DNA of 5,984 nt, from the NCBI GenBank assembly GCA_016844365.1, contig JAENIT010000043.1, forward strand, positions 1 through 5,984, read 5' to 3'. Positions 1 through 5,984 of this stretch are shown piece by piece. The notes under the pieces were generated by a model. It searched no databases. It had not been told where the DNA came from and was given only the letters and a program-made list of their open reading frames with translations. A program made the translations under genes and the position numbers. This DNA comes from Dehalococcoidia bacterium. Its GTDB lineage: Bacteria > Chloroflexota > Dehalococcoidia > SHYD01 > SHYC01. Each line of letters opens with the position of its first letter. Position 1 is the stretch's first letter.

Positions 1-414
1 GAACACGAGCGGCTGGTCTCGCTGGCGGGCGATCTGGGAGTCGAAGATAAGATTGCCTTTCTTGGCGAAGTGCCAGAGGAGGAGCTTCCTCTTTTTTACA
101 ACACGGCGGATGTCCTGGCCCTCCCTTCTATTTACGAGGGGTTCGGATTTCCTGCCCTGGAAGCCATGGCCTGCGGCACCCCGGTGGTCGCGTCCAACAG
201 GACTTCAGTGCCTGAGGTAGTGGGCGATGGAGGCATACTTATCGATCCCACAAAGCCCGAGGAGTGGGCTGAGCAGATATCCCGCGTTCTATCGGACACT
301 GCCCTGGCCCAGGGGCTTAAAGAACGGGCAATAAAGAGGGCGGCCCAATTTACTTGGGAGAAAACAGCAGAAGAAACGTTAGAAGTATATCGGAGAATCA
401 ATAGTGAGCAGTGA
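1..414 (+). CDS. GT4-type glycosyltransferase, C-terminal part (5' end outside window)
   Basis: This is the C-terminal domain of a GT-B fold glycosyltransferase, which transfers a sugar from an activated donor to a growing glycan at the cytoplasmic face of the membrane. The frame is open from the first base and gives 137 residues before the TGA at 412-414, so the true start lies upstream. The hallmark is the EX7E donor-binding motif, E46 to E54 in the visible fragment (YEGFGFPALE), followed by AMACGTPVVAS and then SVPEVVGDGG, all typical of Glycos_transf_1 (GT4). The segment KIAFLGEVPEEELPLFYNTA just before it is also characteristic. The N-terminal acceptor-binding domain is missing, so donor and acceptor cannot be named. 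The end overlaps the dehydrogenase start by 11 bases, which suggests one operon and translational coupling. The GTG at 70 is internal, not the start. Family assignment is firm; specificity is unknown. Confidence 0.93.
   Translation, partial: EHERLVSLAGDLGVEDKIAFLGEVPEEELPLFYNTADVLALPSIYEGFGFPALEAMACGTPVVASNRTSVPEVVGDGGILIDPTKPEEWAEQISRVLSDTALAQGLKERAIKRAAQFTWEKTAEETLEVYRRINSEQ
392..396 (+). promoter_or_regulatory. Ribosome binding site for the dehydrogenase
   Basis: GGAGA lies inside the last codons of the glycosyltransferase, 7 bases before the GTG at 404. It supports that GTG as the start of the dehydrogenase and a translationally coupled overlap. Confidence 0.6.
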
Positions 415-1750
415 AGAGCTAACTTCAGTAAAAGAGATAGAGACCGACACTAAAGCCCTAAACACTCTGCTATCCCGGATTAACAGCAGGGAGGCCCAAG
501 TTGTTGTGATGGGTTTGGGGTTCGTGGGGCTGCCGATGGCTGTGGAGATCGCAGAGGCGGGATTCCCCGTAGTAGGCCTTGATGTTGATGACGAAAAAGT
601 GGCGCAGCTAAGGAGCGGCCTAGCCGTGGATGGTGAGATTTCGGTGGCCCTGGCGGGGCTTATAGACTCTGGATCCATCTCCTTCACCACCGATGCGAGG
701 GCTATAAATCAGGCAGATGTGGCGCTGATCTGCGTCCCCGTGCCCATAACTCGATCCTATAGGCCAGACCTCCGCTATCTGAAGCAGGCGGGGAGAACGA
801 TAGCCAAGCACATGGGCAAACCCAAGCTCATCTCCCTGGAGAGCACTAGCCCTCCGGGCGCAACCCGAGACGTGCTGATGCCTCTCCTTCAAGCTAGGGG
901 CGCAAAAGTAGGCGAGGACTTCTTCCTGGCTTTCGCGCCAGAGCGTATAGATATCGGTAACACAACATACCATCTCAAGAATATCCCACGCCTTGTGACA
1001 GGGATCACTGACAACTGCCGTCAGTGCGCCTATAGTTTCTACAGCGCCTTTGTGGATGAGGTGAGGCGCGTCTCATCGCCTGAGGTGGCGGAAATGGCCA
1101 AGGTGGTGGAGAACGCCTTTCGTTTCATTAACATCAACTTCGTGAACGAGCTTGCCCTGTTGTGTGATCGCATGGGGGTGAGCGTGTGGGATGTTATCGA
1201 CGCGGCGGCCTCCAAGCCCTTCGCCTTCATGCCCCACTACCCGGGCCCCGGAGTGGGTGGCGAGTGCATACCTGTGGTGCCGTACTTCCTCACGAGCAAG
1301 GCCAGGGATGTGGGGACACCATCGAACCTGGTGCGGGACGCGGGGGCAATAAACGAGATGATGCCCCGTTTCGTGGTCGAGAAGCTGGAGCGGCATTTAG
1401 ACTCTGGGGGTGGGCTAAAGGGCTGCCGGGTTTTAATCTTGGGGGTCACCTACAAGCCCGGGGTCGCTGATATGCGCCGATCTCCAGCCCTGGCGGTAAT
1501 CAGCCTGTTTCAAGAGCGAGGAGCGCAGGTGCGTTACCACGATCCCTTTGTCCCCCAGTTGGCGACGGATGGGCTGGATTTACAGTCAGTGGACCTGACC
1601 CCGGAAGTTTTGAGGTGGGCTGATGCCGTCGTAGTGACAACACCTCATAAGGGTGTGGACTACCAGTCAGTGGTCGATAACTCGAAGCTGGTCTTCGATA
1701 CCAGAAACGCCCTGGCTAACTTCCGAAATAGCAACATCATCAGACTGTAA
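404..1750 (+). CDS. Nucleotide-sugar 6-dehydrogenase, UDP-GlcNAc (WbpA-like) type
   Basis: Predicted cytoplasmic NAD-dependent enzyme that oxidises C6 of a UDP-sugar, most likely UDP-GlcNAc to UDP-GlcNAcA, giving a uronic acid for a surface polysaccharide. The 448 residues show the family order: Rossmann GLGFVG (37-42), the CVPVP loop (110-114), ESTSPPGAT (146-154), FAPERIDIGN (177-186), the central dimer helix EMAKVVENAFR (230-240), the catalytic-cysteine region GPGVGGECIP (281-290, Cys288), and C-terminal GVTYKPGVADMRRSP (347-361) with YHDPF (378-382). Length is normal, with about 25 extra residues before the Rossmann motif. The GTG start is supported by GGAGA at 392-396. The motif around Cys288 is unusual: the common form is GGHCIPxDP, here GGECIPVVP, so His is replaced by Glu and Asp by Val. 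Family assignment is firm; the UDP-GlcNAc preference rests on resemblance to WbpA (LLCDRMGVSVWDVIDAAASK), and a UDP-ManNAc or other substrate is possible. Confidence 0.9.
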   Translation: MSSEELTSVKEIETDTKALNTLLSRINSREAQVVVMGLGFVGLPMAVEIAEAGFPVVGLDVDDEKVAQLRSGLAVDGEISVALAGLIDSGSISFTTDARAINQADVALICVPVPITRSYRPDLRYLKQAGRTIAKHMGKPKLISLESTSPPGATRDVLMPLLQARGAKVGEDFFLAFAPERIDIGNTTYHLKNIPRLVTGITDNCRQCAYSFYSAFVDEVRRVSSPEVAEMAKVVENAFRFININFVNELALLCDRMGVSVWDVIDAAASKPFAFMPHYPGPGVGGECIPVVPYFLTSKARDVGTPSNLVRDAGAINEMMPRFVVEKLERHLDSGGGLKGCRVLILGVTYKPGVADMRRSPALAVISLFQERGAQVRYHDPFVPQLATDGLDLQSVDLTPEVLRWADAVVVTTPHKGVDYQSVVDNSKLVFDTRNALANFRNSNIIRL

Positions 1751-1773
1751 GGCGCTATGAAAAAGTAGAAGCT

Positions 1774-2607
1774 GTGAAGAGTAATTTGCCCTGGTGGCTC
1801 AATTATATGCTGGGGAATCGCTTGCGGATCCTCATGTACCATAGCATCTCCCACGATCCCAATGATGAGTGGGCGGTCTCTCCGGAGGCGTTTCGAGAGC
1901 AGATAGAGTGGCTAGTGGCCAATGAGTTTAAGGTGGTCCCTCTGGAGAAAGCCCTTGCAATGATGGAGAATCGAGGAGATTTGCGGAAGAGCATAGTTCT
2001 GACTTTTGACGACGGGTATGCGGACTTTCTGGATAACGCGGCCCCTATCCTTTCCCGCCACCGCTTTCCTGCCACCCTGTTTGTGGTTATGGGGCGGGTC
2101 GGCGCTACCAGTGAGTGGAGCAGTCGAGGAATCCGTAGACCACTCCTGGGTTGGGATGCGTTGAAGAATGTAGTAGACTTAGGCTACACCATAGGTAGCC
2201 ACACCATGACTCACCCACGGCTGAGCAGCCTGAACCCTAATACTATGGCTTGGGAGGTTGAGGAATCGCTAGCGGCGCTCAAGAAACAAATCGGTGGCGA
2301 CTTCTACCCCTTTGCCTACCCTTACGGGGATTACACGGATAGAGTAGTAGAGGAGGTGGCAACCGCCGGATACCATTGCGCCCTAACCGCCGGTGGCCTT
2401 TGGGGTAACGGCTACAATAGCCACCCTTTTCTCCTTACTAGGGAGCCAGTGATGGGGAACTGGGATTTCCAAAGCTTTCGCGCCGCCATGTCAAGCCATC
2501 ACGAGCTTACTGATGAGGGCGTAACCTGGCCGAAGGCGGTACGTCCTGTTGCTAGGATAGTCGGTCGCATCACCGGGGTCGGCGCTGGACGTTCGGTCAT
2601 TAAGTGA
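1774..2607 (+). CDS. NodB-fold polysaccharide deacetylase (CE4-like)
   Basis: Predicted metal-dependent deacetylase that removes N- or O-acetyl groups from a sugar; the substrate is unknown. Of 277 residues, the catalytic domain runs from about 18 to 225: LMYHSIS (20-26), motif 1 TFDDGY (77-82, catalytic base and metal Asp at D79/D80), motif 2 SHTMTHP (142-148, metal ligands H143 and H147), motif 3 FAYPYGDY (180-187), and a late LTREPV (221-226). All metal ligands are present, so it should be active. No signal peptide or membrane span is visible, unlike many exported deacetylases of this fold. After residue 248 there are no acidic residues and six Lys/Arg, giving a basic tail. It follows the dehydrogenase by 23 bases, so is probably co-transcribed. 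The start is uncertain: GTG at 1774 has only a weak AAAAG upstream, while the in-frame ATG at 1807 has GGTGG nine bases before it and leaves the domain intact. Confidence 0.9.
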   Translation: MKSNLPWWLNYMLGNRLRILMYHSISHDPNDEWAVSPEAFREQIEWLVANEFKVVPLEKALAMMENRGDLRKSIVLTFDDGYADFLDNAAPILSRHRFPATLFVVMGRVGATSEWSSRGIRRPLLGWDALKNVVDLGYTIGSHTMTHPRLSSLNPNTMAWEVEESLAALKKQIGGDFYPFAYPYGDYTDRVVEEVATAGYHCALTAGGLWGNGYNSHPFLLTREPVMGNWDFQSFRAAMSSHHELTDEGVTWPKAVRPVARIVGRITGVGAGRSVIK

Positions 2608-2613
2608 ACTACT

Positions 2614-2642
2614 TTGTGCCTTGAGTAAGGTGTTGCTATAAT
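2614..2642 (+). promoter_or_regulatory. Candidate sigma70-type promoter with extended -10
   Basis: A perfect -10 box TATAAT at 2637-2642 is preceded by TG plus one base (TGCTATAAT, 2634-2642), the extended -10 form. A weak -35 match, TTGTGC (3 of 6 to TTGACA), sits at 2614-2619 with a 17-base spacer. A start of transcription near 2648-2650 would leave a leader of about 34 bases before the dehydratase ATG. The site is in the only AT-rich intergenic stretch of the window, between the deacetylase and the dehydratase gene. It is inferred from pattern only. Confidence 0.5.
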
Positions 2643-2668
2643 TTAATAGTATTTTAATGCACTGGAAA

Positions 2669-2673
2669 AGGGA
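2669..2673 (+). promoter_or_regulatory. Ribosome binding site for the dehydratase
   Basis: AGGGA lies nine bases before the ATG at 2683, an acceptable distance, and supports that start codon. Confidence 0.45.
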
Positions 2674-2682
2674 TAATAAGAT

Positions 2683-3687
2683 ATGGACTGGGAAGGAAAG
2701 ATAGTATTAATCACCGGGGGCACCGGCTCCTTCGGACAGGCGTTCTGCAAACTGCTTCTCAACGACTATCCGGTGAAGGCTGTAAGAGTATACAGCCGAG
2801 ACGAGTTGAAGCAGTATGAGATGGCCCGAAAACTTACAGATCCTCGCCTGCGCTTCCTAATCGGCGATGTCCGGGACAAAGAGCGCCTGGAGCGGGCCAT
2901 GATCGATGTCGACATCGTGGTGCACGCTGCGGCGCTGAAGCAGATATTAGCCTGCGAGTACAACCCCCTTGAGGCTATCAAGACCAACATCATGGGGGCG
3001 GCTAACGTTATAGAGGCGGCGCTGAACAGCGGTGTAAAGAATGTGATAGCCCTCAGCAGTGACAAAGCCGTTAACCCGGTAAACCTGTACGGCGCTACCA
3101 AGCTCTGCGCTGAAAAGCTCTTCGTCCAGGGTAACTCCTATTCTGGCGCTGGTCCCACTCGGTTTAGCTGCGCCCGTTACGGCAATGTCCTCGGCAGCAG
3201 AGGTAGTGTAGTGCCCCTATTTTACCAGCAGAAGCAGAACGGGATGCTGACTATAACGGACTCTAGAATGACCAGGTTCTGGATAACCTTGCCTCAAGCG
3301 GTGAAGTTCGTCATCAAGCGAATCGAGAGTATGCAGGGTGGCGAGATATTCGTGCCCAAGCTGCCGAGCGTGAAGGTTACAGACCTGGCAGAGACTATCG
3401 CGCCGGGATGCACCACGGTGGAGACAGGCATACGTCCCGGAGAGAAGCTCCACGAAGTGCTGGTTACCGAGGAGGAGTCCCGACATAGCAGGGACATGGG
3501 GGAGTACTATTTGATAGAGCCAGAGAATCAGTGGTGGGACGTTGTAGGGTGGGAGGGTGGTGTACGAGTTGACGACGACTTCCGCTATAGTAGCGATAGC
3601 AACGAGCGGTTTATTTCGGGGCCGGAGTTAGTAGATCTCATCAAGGAGACGGAAGAATACTGGCTGACCCCATCGGCTGTCCCCTGA
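2683..3687 (+). CDS. pseB: UDP-N-acetylglucosamine 4,6-dehydratase (inverting), PseB
   Basis: Predicted cytoplasmic SDR enzyme that dehydrates UDP-GlcNAc and inverts C5, giving UDP-2-acetamido-2,6-dideoxy-beta-L-arabino-hexos-4-ulose, the first step to pseudaminic acid. Its 334 residues match the short, soluble PseB/FlaA1 length and lack the membrane N-terminus of the larger CapD/PglF type. Visible motifs: NADP-binding TGGTGSFG (11-18), GDVRD (61-65), HAAALKQ (81-87), CEYNPLEAIKTN (91-102), SSDKAVNP (125-132) and YGATK (136-140). D127, K128 and Y136 correspond to the Asp-Lys-Tyr catalytic set described for this family. RPGEKLHEVLVTEEE (251-265) is the usual C-terminal block. The ATG start has AGGGA nine bases upstream, and a promoter candidate precedes it, so this may be the first gene of a separate transcript. 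The next gene is PseC-like, which supports the pathway. A small departure is ILACEYNP where related enzymes often have VPAxEYNP. Confidence 0.9.
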   Translation: MDWEGKIVLITGGTGSFGQAFCKLLLNDYPVKAVRVYSRDELKQYEMARKLTDPRLRFLIGDVRDKERLERAMIDVDIVVHAAALKQILACEYNPLEAIKTNIMGAANVIEAALNSGVKNVIALSSDKAVNPVNLYGATKLCAEKLFVQGNSYSGAGPTRFSCARYGNVLGSRGSVVPLFYQQKQNGMLTITDSRMTRFWITLPQAVKFVIKRIESMQGGEIFVPKLPSVKVTDLAETIAPGCTTVETGIRPGEKLHEVLVTEEESRHSRDMGEYYLIEPENQWWDVVGWEGGVRVDDDFRYSSDSNERFISGPELVDLIKETEEYWLTPSAVP

Positions 3688-3688
3688 G

Positions 3689-3747
3689 CTATGGGTTAGG
3701 GATTTGGCGGTAAATTGCTCTATTCCTATGGGTTACGCGGCAAATCG
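3689..3747 (+). repeat. Degenerate direct repeat in the pseB-pseC gap
   Basis: The 10-base word CTATGGGTTA occurs at 3689-3698 and again at 3726-3735. Each copy is followed by a related word, GCGGTAAATTG at 3707-3717 and GCGGCAAATCG at 3737-3747 (9 of 11 identical), with 8 and 1 bases in between. It looks like an old, partly eroded tandem duplication, or a pair of protein-binding sites. The gap has no gene and no clear hairpin terminator or promoter. Confidence 0.55.
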
Positions 3748-3764
3748 ACGCTTCTGCGAGACCG

Positions 3765-4979
3765 ATGATGAACTACACCAGAGCTAAACTGGCCATAGAG
3801 GGCGGCGAGCCCGTGCGCTCTACCTATCTGCCCTACGGTATGCACTGGGTGGATGAGGAGGACATCCAGGCAGTGGTGGATGTCCTGCGTACTGGATGGC
3901 TCACCACTGGTCCCAAGGTGGCCGAGTTCGAAGAGGCCTTTGCTGAACAGGTGGGGGCACGGTACGCTGTGGCTCTAAGCTCAGGAACGGCGGGCCTCCA
4001 CGCTGCGGTCTACGCTTTGGGCGTTGGCCCAGGGGACGAGGTGATTACCACCCCATATACCTTTGCGGCCTCTGCTAACTGTGTGCTATTTCAGGGCGGG
4101 ACCGCGGTGTTCGCCGATGTCGATGAGGATACTTTCAACATCTCCCCTCGCGCTATCGAGGAGCGGATAACCTCCAGAACCAAGGCCATCATACCGGTTC
4201 ACTTCGCCGGGCATCCCTGCGATATGGATGAGATCGTCGCTATCGCCAGAAGGCACGGCCTGACTATTATCGAGGACGCGTGCCATGCTTTGGGCGCGGA
4301 GTACAAGGGAGTGTCAATAGGCGGGATCGGAGACATGAGCGTGTTCAGCCTTCATCCGGTGAAGCACATAACCGCAGGCGAGGGGGGAGTGGTCACTACT
4401 AACAATCCTCACTTGGCCGAGCGGCTGCGTAGTTTCCGCAACCACTCCATGAGCACTGACGCAAGAGAGCGCATGGAGGCTGGCGCCTGGTATTACGAGG
4501 TCACTGACCTGGGCTACAATTACCGCCTCACTGACCTCCAGTGCGCCCTGGCCCTGAGCCAGCTAAAGAAGTTGGAACATTTCGTAGAGCTAAGGAATGA
4601 CATTGCGGCCCAATACACTCAAGCCCTTTCCCTGCTTCCGGAGGTGATACCCCCCGGTGTTCGGCCCGATGTGCGTCACGCCTGGCACATCTATGTGGTC
4701 CGTCTGGATTCCTCTCGACTGGAGGCGGATCGGGAAGCGATCTTCGCGGCTTTAAGGGCGGAGAACATCGGTGTGAATGTGCATTATATTCCTGTCCACC
4801 TTCATCCTTATTACCGGGAGCGATTCGGCTACAAACGGGGAGACTACCCCGTAGCCGAGGCGGCTTACGACAGCGCTATAACGCTGCCGCTATTTCCTAA
4901 AATGACTCATCAGGATGTACGGGATGTGCTGTCCGCTGTGGAAAAGGTCGTAGAGCGGTATCGGAAGACTGAGGGGTAG
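3765..4979 (+). CDS. pseC: UDP-4-amino-4,6-dideoxy-N-acetyl-L-altrosamine transaminase-type aminotransferase, PseC-like
   Basis: Predicted PLP-dependent DegT/DnrJ/EryC1 aminotransferase that aminates C4 of the keto sugar made by the preceding dehydratase, with glutamate as likely donor. In 404 residues it shows TGWLTTGP (43-50), SSGTAGLHAA (72-81, phosphate binding), ITTPYTFAASAN (94-105), EDACHALGAEY (170-180, D171 contacts the pyridine nitrogen), FSLHPVKHITAGEGG (194-208, K200 forms the Schiff base) and LGYNYRLTDLQCAL (249-262). HPVKHIT and the FRNHSMSTDAR to WYYEVTDLGYNYR stretch recall PseC more than other sugar aminotransferases. One departure is RNHS (225-228) where RNHG is usual. Two ATGs lie in tandem (3765 and 3768); no start codon ATG, GTG or TTG lies upstream in frame before the TAA at 3711, so the start is fixed within one codon, although the ribosome site is weak. 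The synthase gene follows after 10 bases. Alternatives are other C4 aminotransferases of NDP-4-keto-6-deoxy sugars. Confidence 0.87.
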   Translation: MMNYTRAKLAIEGGEPVRSTYLPYGMHWVDEEDIQAVVDVLRTGWLTTGPKVAEFEEAFAEQVGARYAVALSSGTAGLHAAVYALGVGPGDEVITTPYTFAASANCVLFQGGTAVFADVDEDTFNISPRAIEERITSRTKAIIPVHFAGHPCDMDEIVAIARRHGLTIIEDACHALGAEYKGVSIGGIGDMSVFSLHPVKHITAGEGGVVTTNNPHLAERLRSFRNHSMSTDARERMEAGAWYYEVTDLGYNYRLTDLQCALALSQLKKLEHFVELRNDIAAQYTQALSLLPEVIPPGVRPDVRHAWHIYVVRLDSSRLEADREAIFAALRAENIGVNVHYIPVHLHPYYRERFGYKRGDYPVAEAAYDSAITLPLFPKMTHQDVRDVLSAVEKVVERYRKTEG

Positions 4980-4981
4980 GG
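4978..4981 (+). promoter_or_regulatory. Ribosome binding site for the nonulosonic acid synthase
   Basis: AGGG overlaps the stop codon of the aminotransferase gene, eight bases before the ATG at 4990. This position suggests coupled translation of the two genes. Confidence 0.5.
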
Positions 4982-4989
4982 CCTGAGCG

Positions 4990-5984
4990 ATGGTTGAGTT
5001 TCGAGTGGACAAAAGACTAATCGGCCCCGGCAATCCAGTTTACATAATCGCTGAGGTCGGCTCTAACCACGATGGCAGCCTAGAGCAGGCCAAGAAGCTC
5101 ATCGATGCCTCGGCAGAGGCCGGCGCCAATGCGGTGAAGTTTCAATCCTTCACCGCCGAGGGCCTCGCGGCCCGAAGCCAGGAGCGGCTGTACAACTTCT
5201 TCAAAACTGTGGAGATGCCGAAGGAATGGCACCGGGAGCTGGCGGACTATGCCAAAGGGGTTGGTGTGGACTTCCTGTCCTCACCCTTCGATGAGGATGC
5301 CGTTGACCTGCTCTATGATGTAGATGTTCCAGCCTTCAAGATCGCCTCTGGTGACCTCACCCATTATCCCTTGCTCAGGAGAGCAGCTCGATACGGCAGG
5401 CCCATAATTCTTTCAACAGGCATGGGAACTTTGGGCGAGGTTGAGCAAGCTGTAGAGTGCTTACGAGCCGGCGGCACTGATGCCATCGCTCTTCTTCACT
5501 GTGTGTCTAATTACCCTCCCCAATTTGAGGACGCTAACATAAGGGCAATGGTTACCATGAGAGAGGCCTTTGGTCTTCCTGTGGGATACTCGGACCACTC
5601 GCCAGGGTTGGTAGTACCCCTAGGGGCTGTGGCTCTCGGAGCGTGTATTATCGAGAAGCACATCACCTTCGATCGCTCTCTCAAGGGACCGGATCATCCC
5701 TACGCTCTAGAAGTGGCGGAGTTTGCCCAGATGGTCCGGGATATTCGCAACCTGGAAGCGGCCCTCGGCTCAGGCGTAAAGGAACCGGTGGAGGGAGAGG
5801 TGGCGGAGCGCATGTGGGCCAGAAGAGGTCTCTACGCTGCTAGGCCCATACCCAAGGGCACGGTATTGGCCCGAGAGATGATTAAGCTGGTGAGACCCTG
5901 CTTGGCACTGGGCCCTGACAGTTTGGAGTTAGTACAGGGTCGCGTGGCGAGAGAAGACATCGGCCAGGACGAGGCTATCACATG
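4990..5984 (+). CDS. neuB: NeuB-family nonulosonic acid (sialic/pseudaminic/legionaminic) synthase, 3' end outside window
   Basis: Predicted cytoplasmic enzyme that condenses phosphoenolpyruvate with a six-carbon amino sugar to form a nine-carbon sialic-type acid. The visible 331 residues cover nearly the whole protein (family about 340-350). TIM-barrel motifs are AEVGSNHDG (21-29), VKFQSF (49-54), FLSSPFD (95-101), FKIASGD (116-122), LSTGMG (141-146), HCVSNYPP (170-177), GYSDHS (199-204) and EKHITFDRS (222-230). H203 and H224 match the two metal-binding histidines of meningococcal NeuB in motif and in spacing (21 residues). The C-terminal SAF/antifreeze-like domain begins near 278 (RRGLYAARPIPKGTVL). 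The ATG start is certain because TGA lies at 4984-4986 in the same frame. It follows the aminotransferase by 10 bases. Context suggests pseudaminic acid synthase (PseI), but KGPDHPYALE (232-241) resembles NeuB/LegI-type enzymes more than the TPDS form I recall for PseI, so the product is left open. Confidence 0.92.
   Translation, partial: MVEFRVDKRLIGPGNPVYIIAEVGSNHDGSLEQAKKLIDASAEAGANAVKFQSFTAEGLAARSQERLYNFFKTVEMPKEWHRELADYAKGVGVDFLSSPFDEDAVDLLYDVDVPAFKIASGDLTHYPLLRRAARYGRPIILSTGMGTLGEVEQAVECLRAGGTDAIALLHCVSNYPPQFEDANIRAMVTMREAFGLPVGYSDHSPGLVVPLGAVALGACIIEKHITFDRSLKGPDHPYALEVAEFAQMVRDIRNLEAALGSGVKEPVEGEVAERMWARRGLYAARPIPKGTVLAREMIKLVRPCLALGPDSLELVQGRVAREDIGQDEAIT

Noticed and set aside
620..973. 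117-codon open frame on the minus strand inside the dehydrogenase gene
   Set aside because: It lies opposite a well-supported conserved gene, the translation shows no recognisable domain, and long antisense frames are common in GC-rich coding DNA.
1757..1768. ATG AAA AAG TAG mini-frame just before the deacetylase gene
   Set aside because: Only three codons long with no sign of function; a leader-peptide role cannot be supported from the sequence.
2619..2630. CCTT-GAGT-AAGG hairpin after the deacetylase stop codon as a terminator
   Set aside because: The stem has only four pairs plus wobble extensions and no T-run follows; it also lies inside the promoter candidate.
2621..2642. TTGAGT as the -35 partner of TATAAT at 2637
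   Set aside because: The spacer is only 10 bases, too short for a sigma70-type promoter; TTGTGC at 2614 gives 17 bases.
3704..3732. TTGGCG and TATGGG at 17-base spacing as a promoter for the aminotransferase gene
   Set aside because: The -10 element matches the consensus poorly and part of it belongs to the direct repeat; read-through from the dehydratase gene is simpler.
5643..5843. 66-codon open frame on the plus strand
   Set aside because: It is an out-of-frame reading of the NeuB-family synthase gene, rich in Gly, Arg and Ser, with no domain.

Overview
The window holds six genes, all on the + strand and tightly packed. They form a surface-glycan biosynthesis cluster; the first and last genes are cut by the window edges. 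The DNA is moderately GC-rich by eye, with common use of ATA (Ile) and AGG (Arg) codons, GTG as well as ATG starts, and short or overlapping junctions. This fits a free-living bacterium. A Chloroflexota-like or other environmental lineage is possible, but I cannot fix the taxon from the sequence.

Left module (1-2607): the C-terminal half of a GT4-type glycosyltransferase, then a nucleotide-sugar 6-dehydrogenase of the UDP-GlcNAc (WbpA-like) type that overlaps it by 11 bases, then a NodB-fold polysaccharide deacetylase. Together these could make and place a uronic acid or partly deacetylated amino sugar in a surface polysaccharide.

Junction (2608-2682): a short AT-rich gap with a good extended -10 promoter candidate (TGCTATAAT), so the right module may have its own transcription start.

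Right module (2683-5984): an inverting UDP-GlcNAc 4,6-dehydratase (PseB), a PLP-dependent sugar aminotransferase (PseC type) and a NeuB-family nonulosonic (sialic-type) acid synthase that runs off the window. PseB and PseC are steps 1 and 2 of CMP-pseudaminic acid synthesis and a NeuB-family enzyme makes the nine-carbon acid. The acetyltransferase (PseH), UDP-sugar hydrolase (PseG) and cytidylyltransferase (PseF) are absent here and would be expected downstream. The synthase carries a GPDH motif that, from memory, is closer to NeuB/LegI-type enzymes than to classical PseI, so the exact nonulosonic acid is open.

I see no RNA genes, mobile elements, CRISPR arrays or convincing terminators, and no gene-free stretch longer than about 80 bases. 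The main oddities are a changed active-site motif in the dehydrogenase, a deacetylase with no export signal but a basic tail, and a degenerate direct repeat before the aminotransferase gene.
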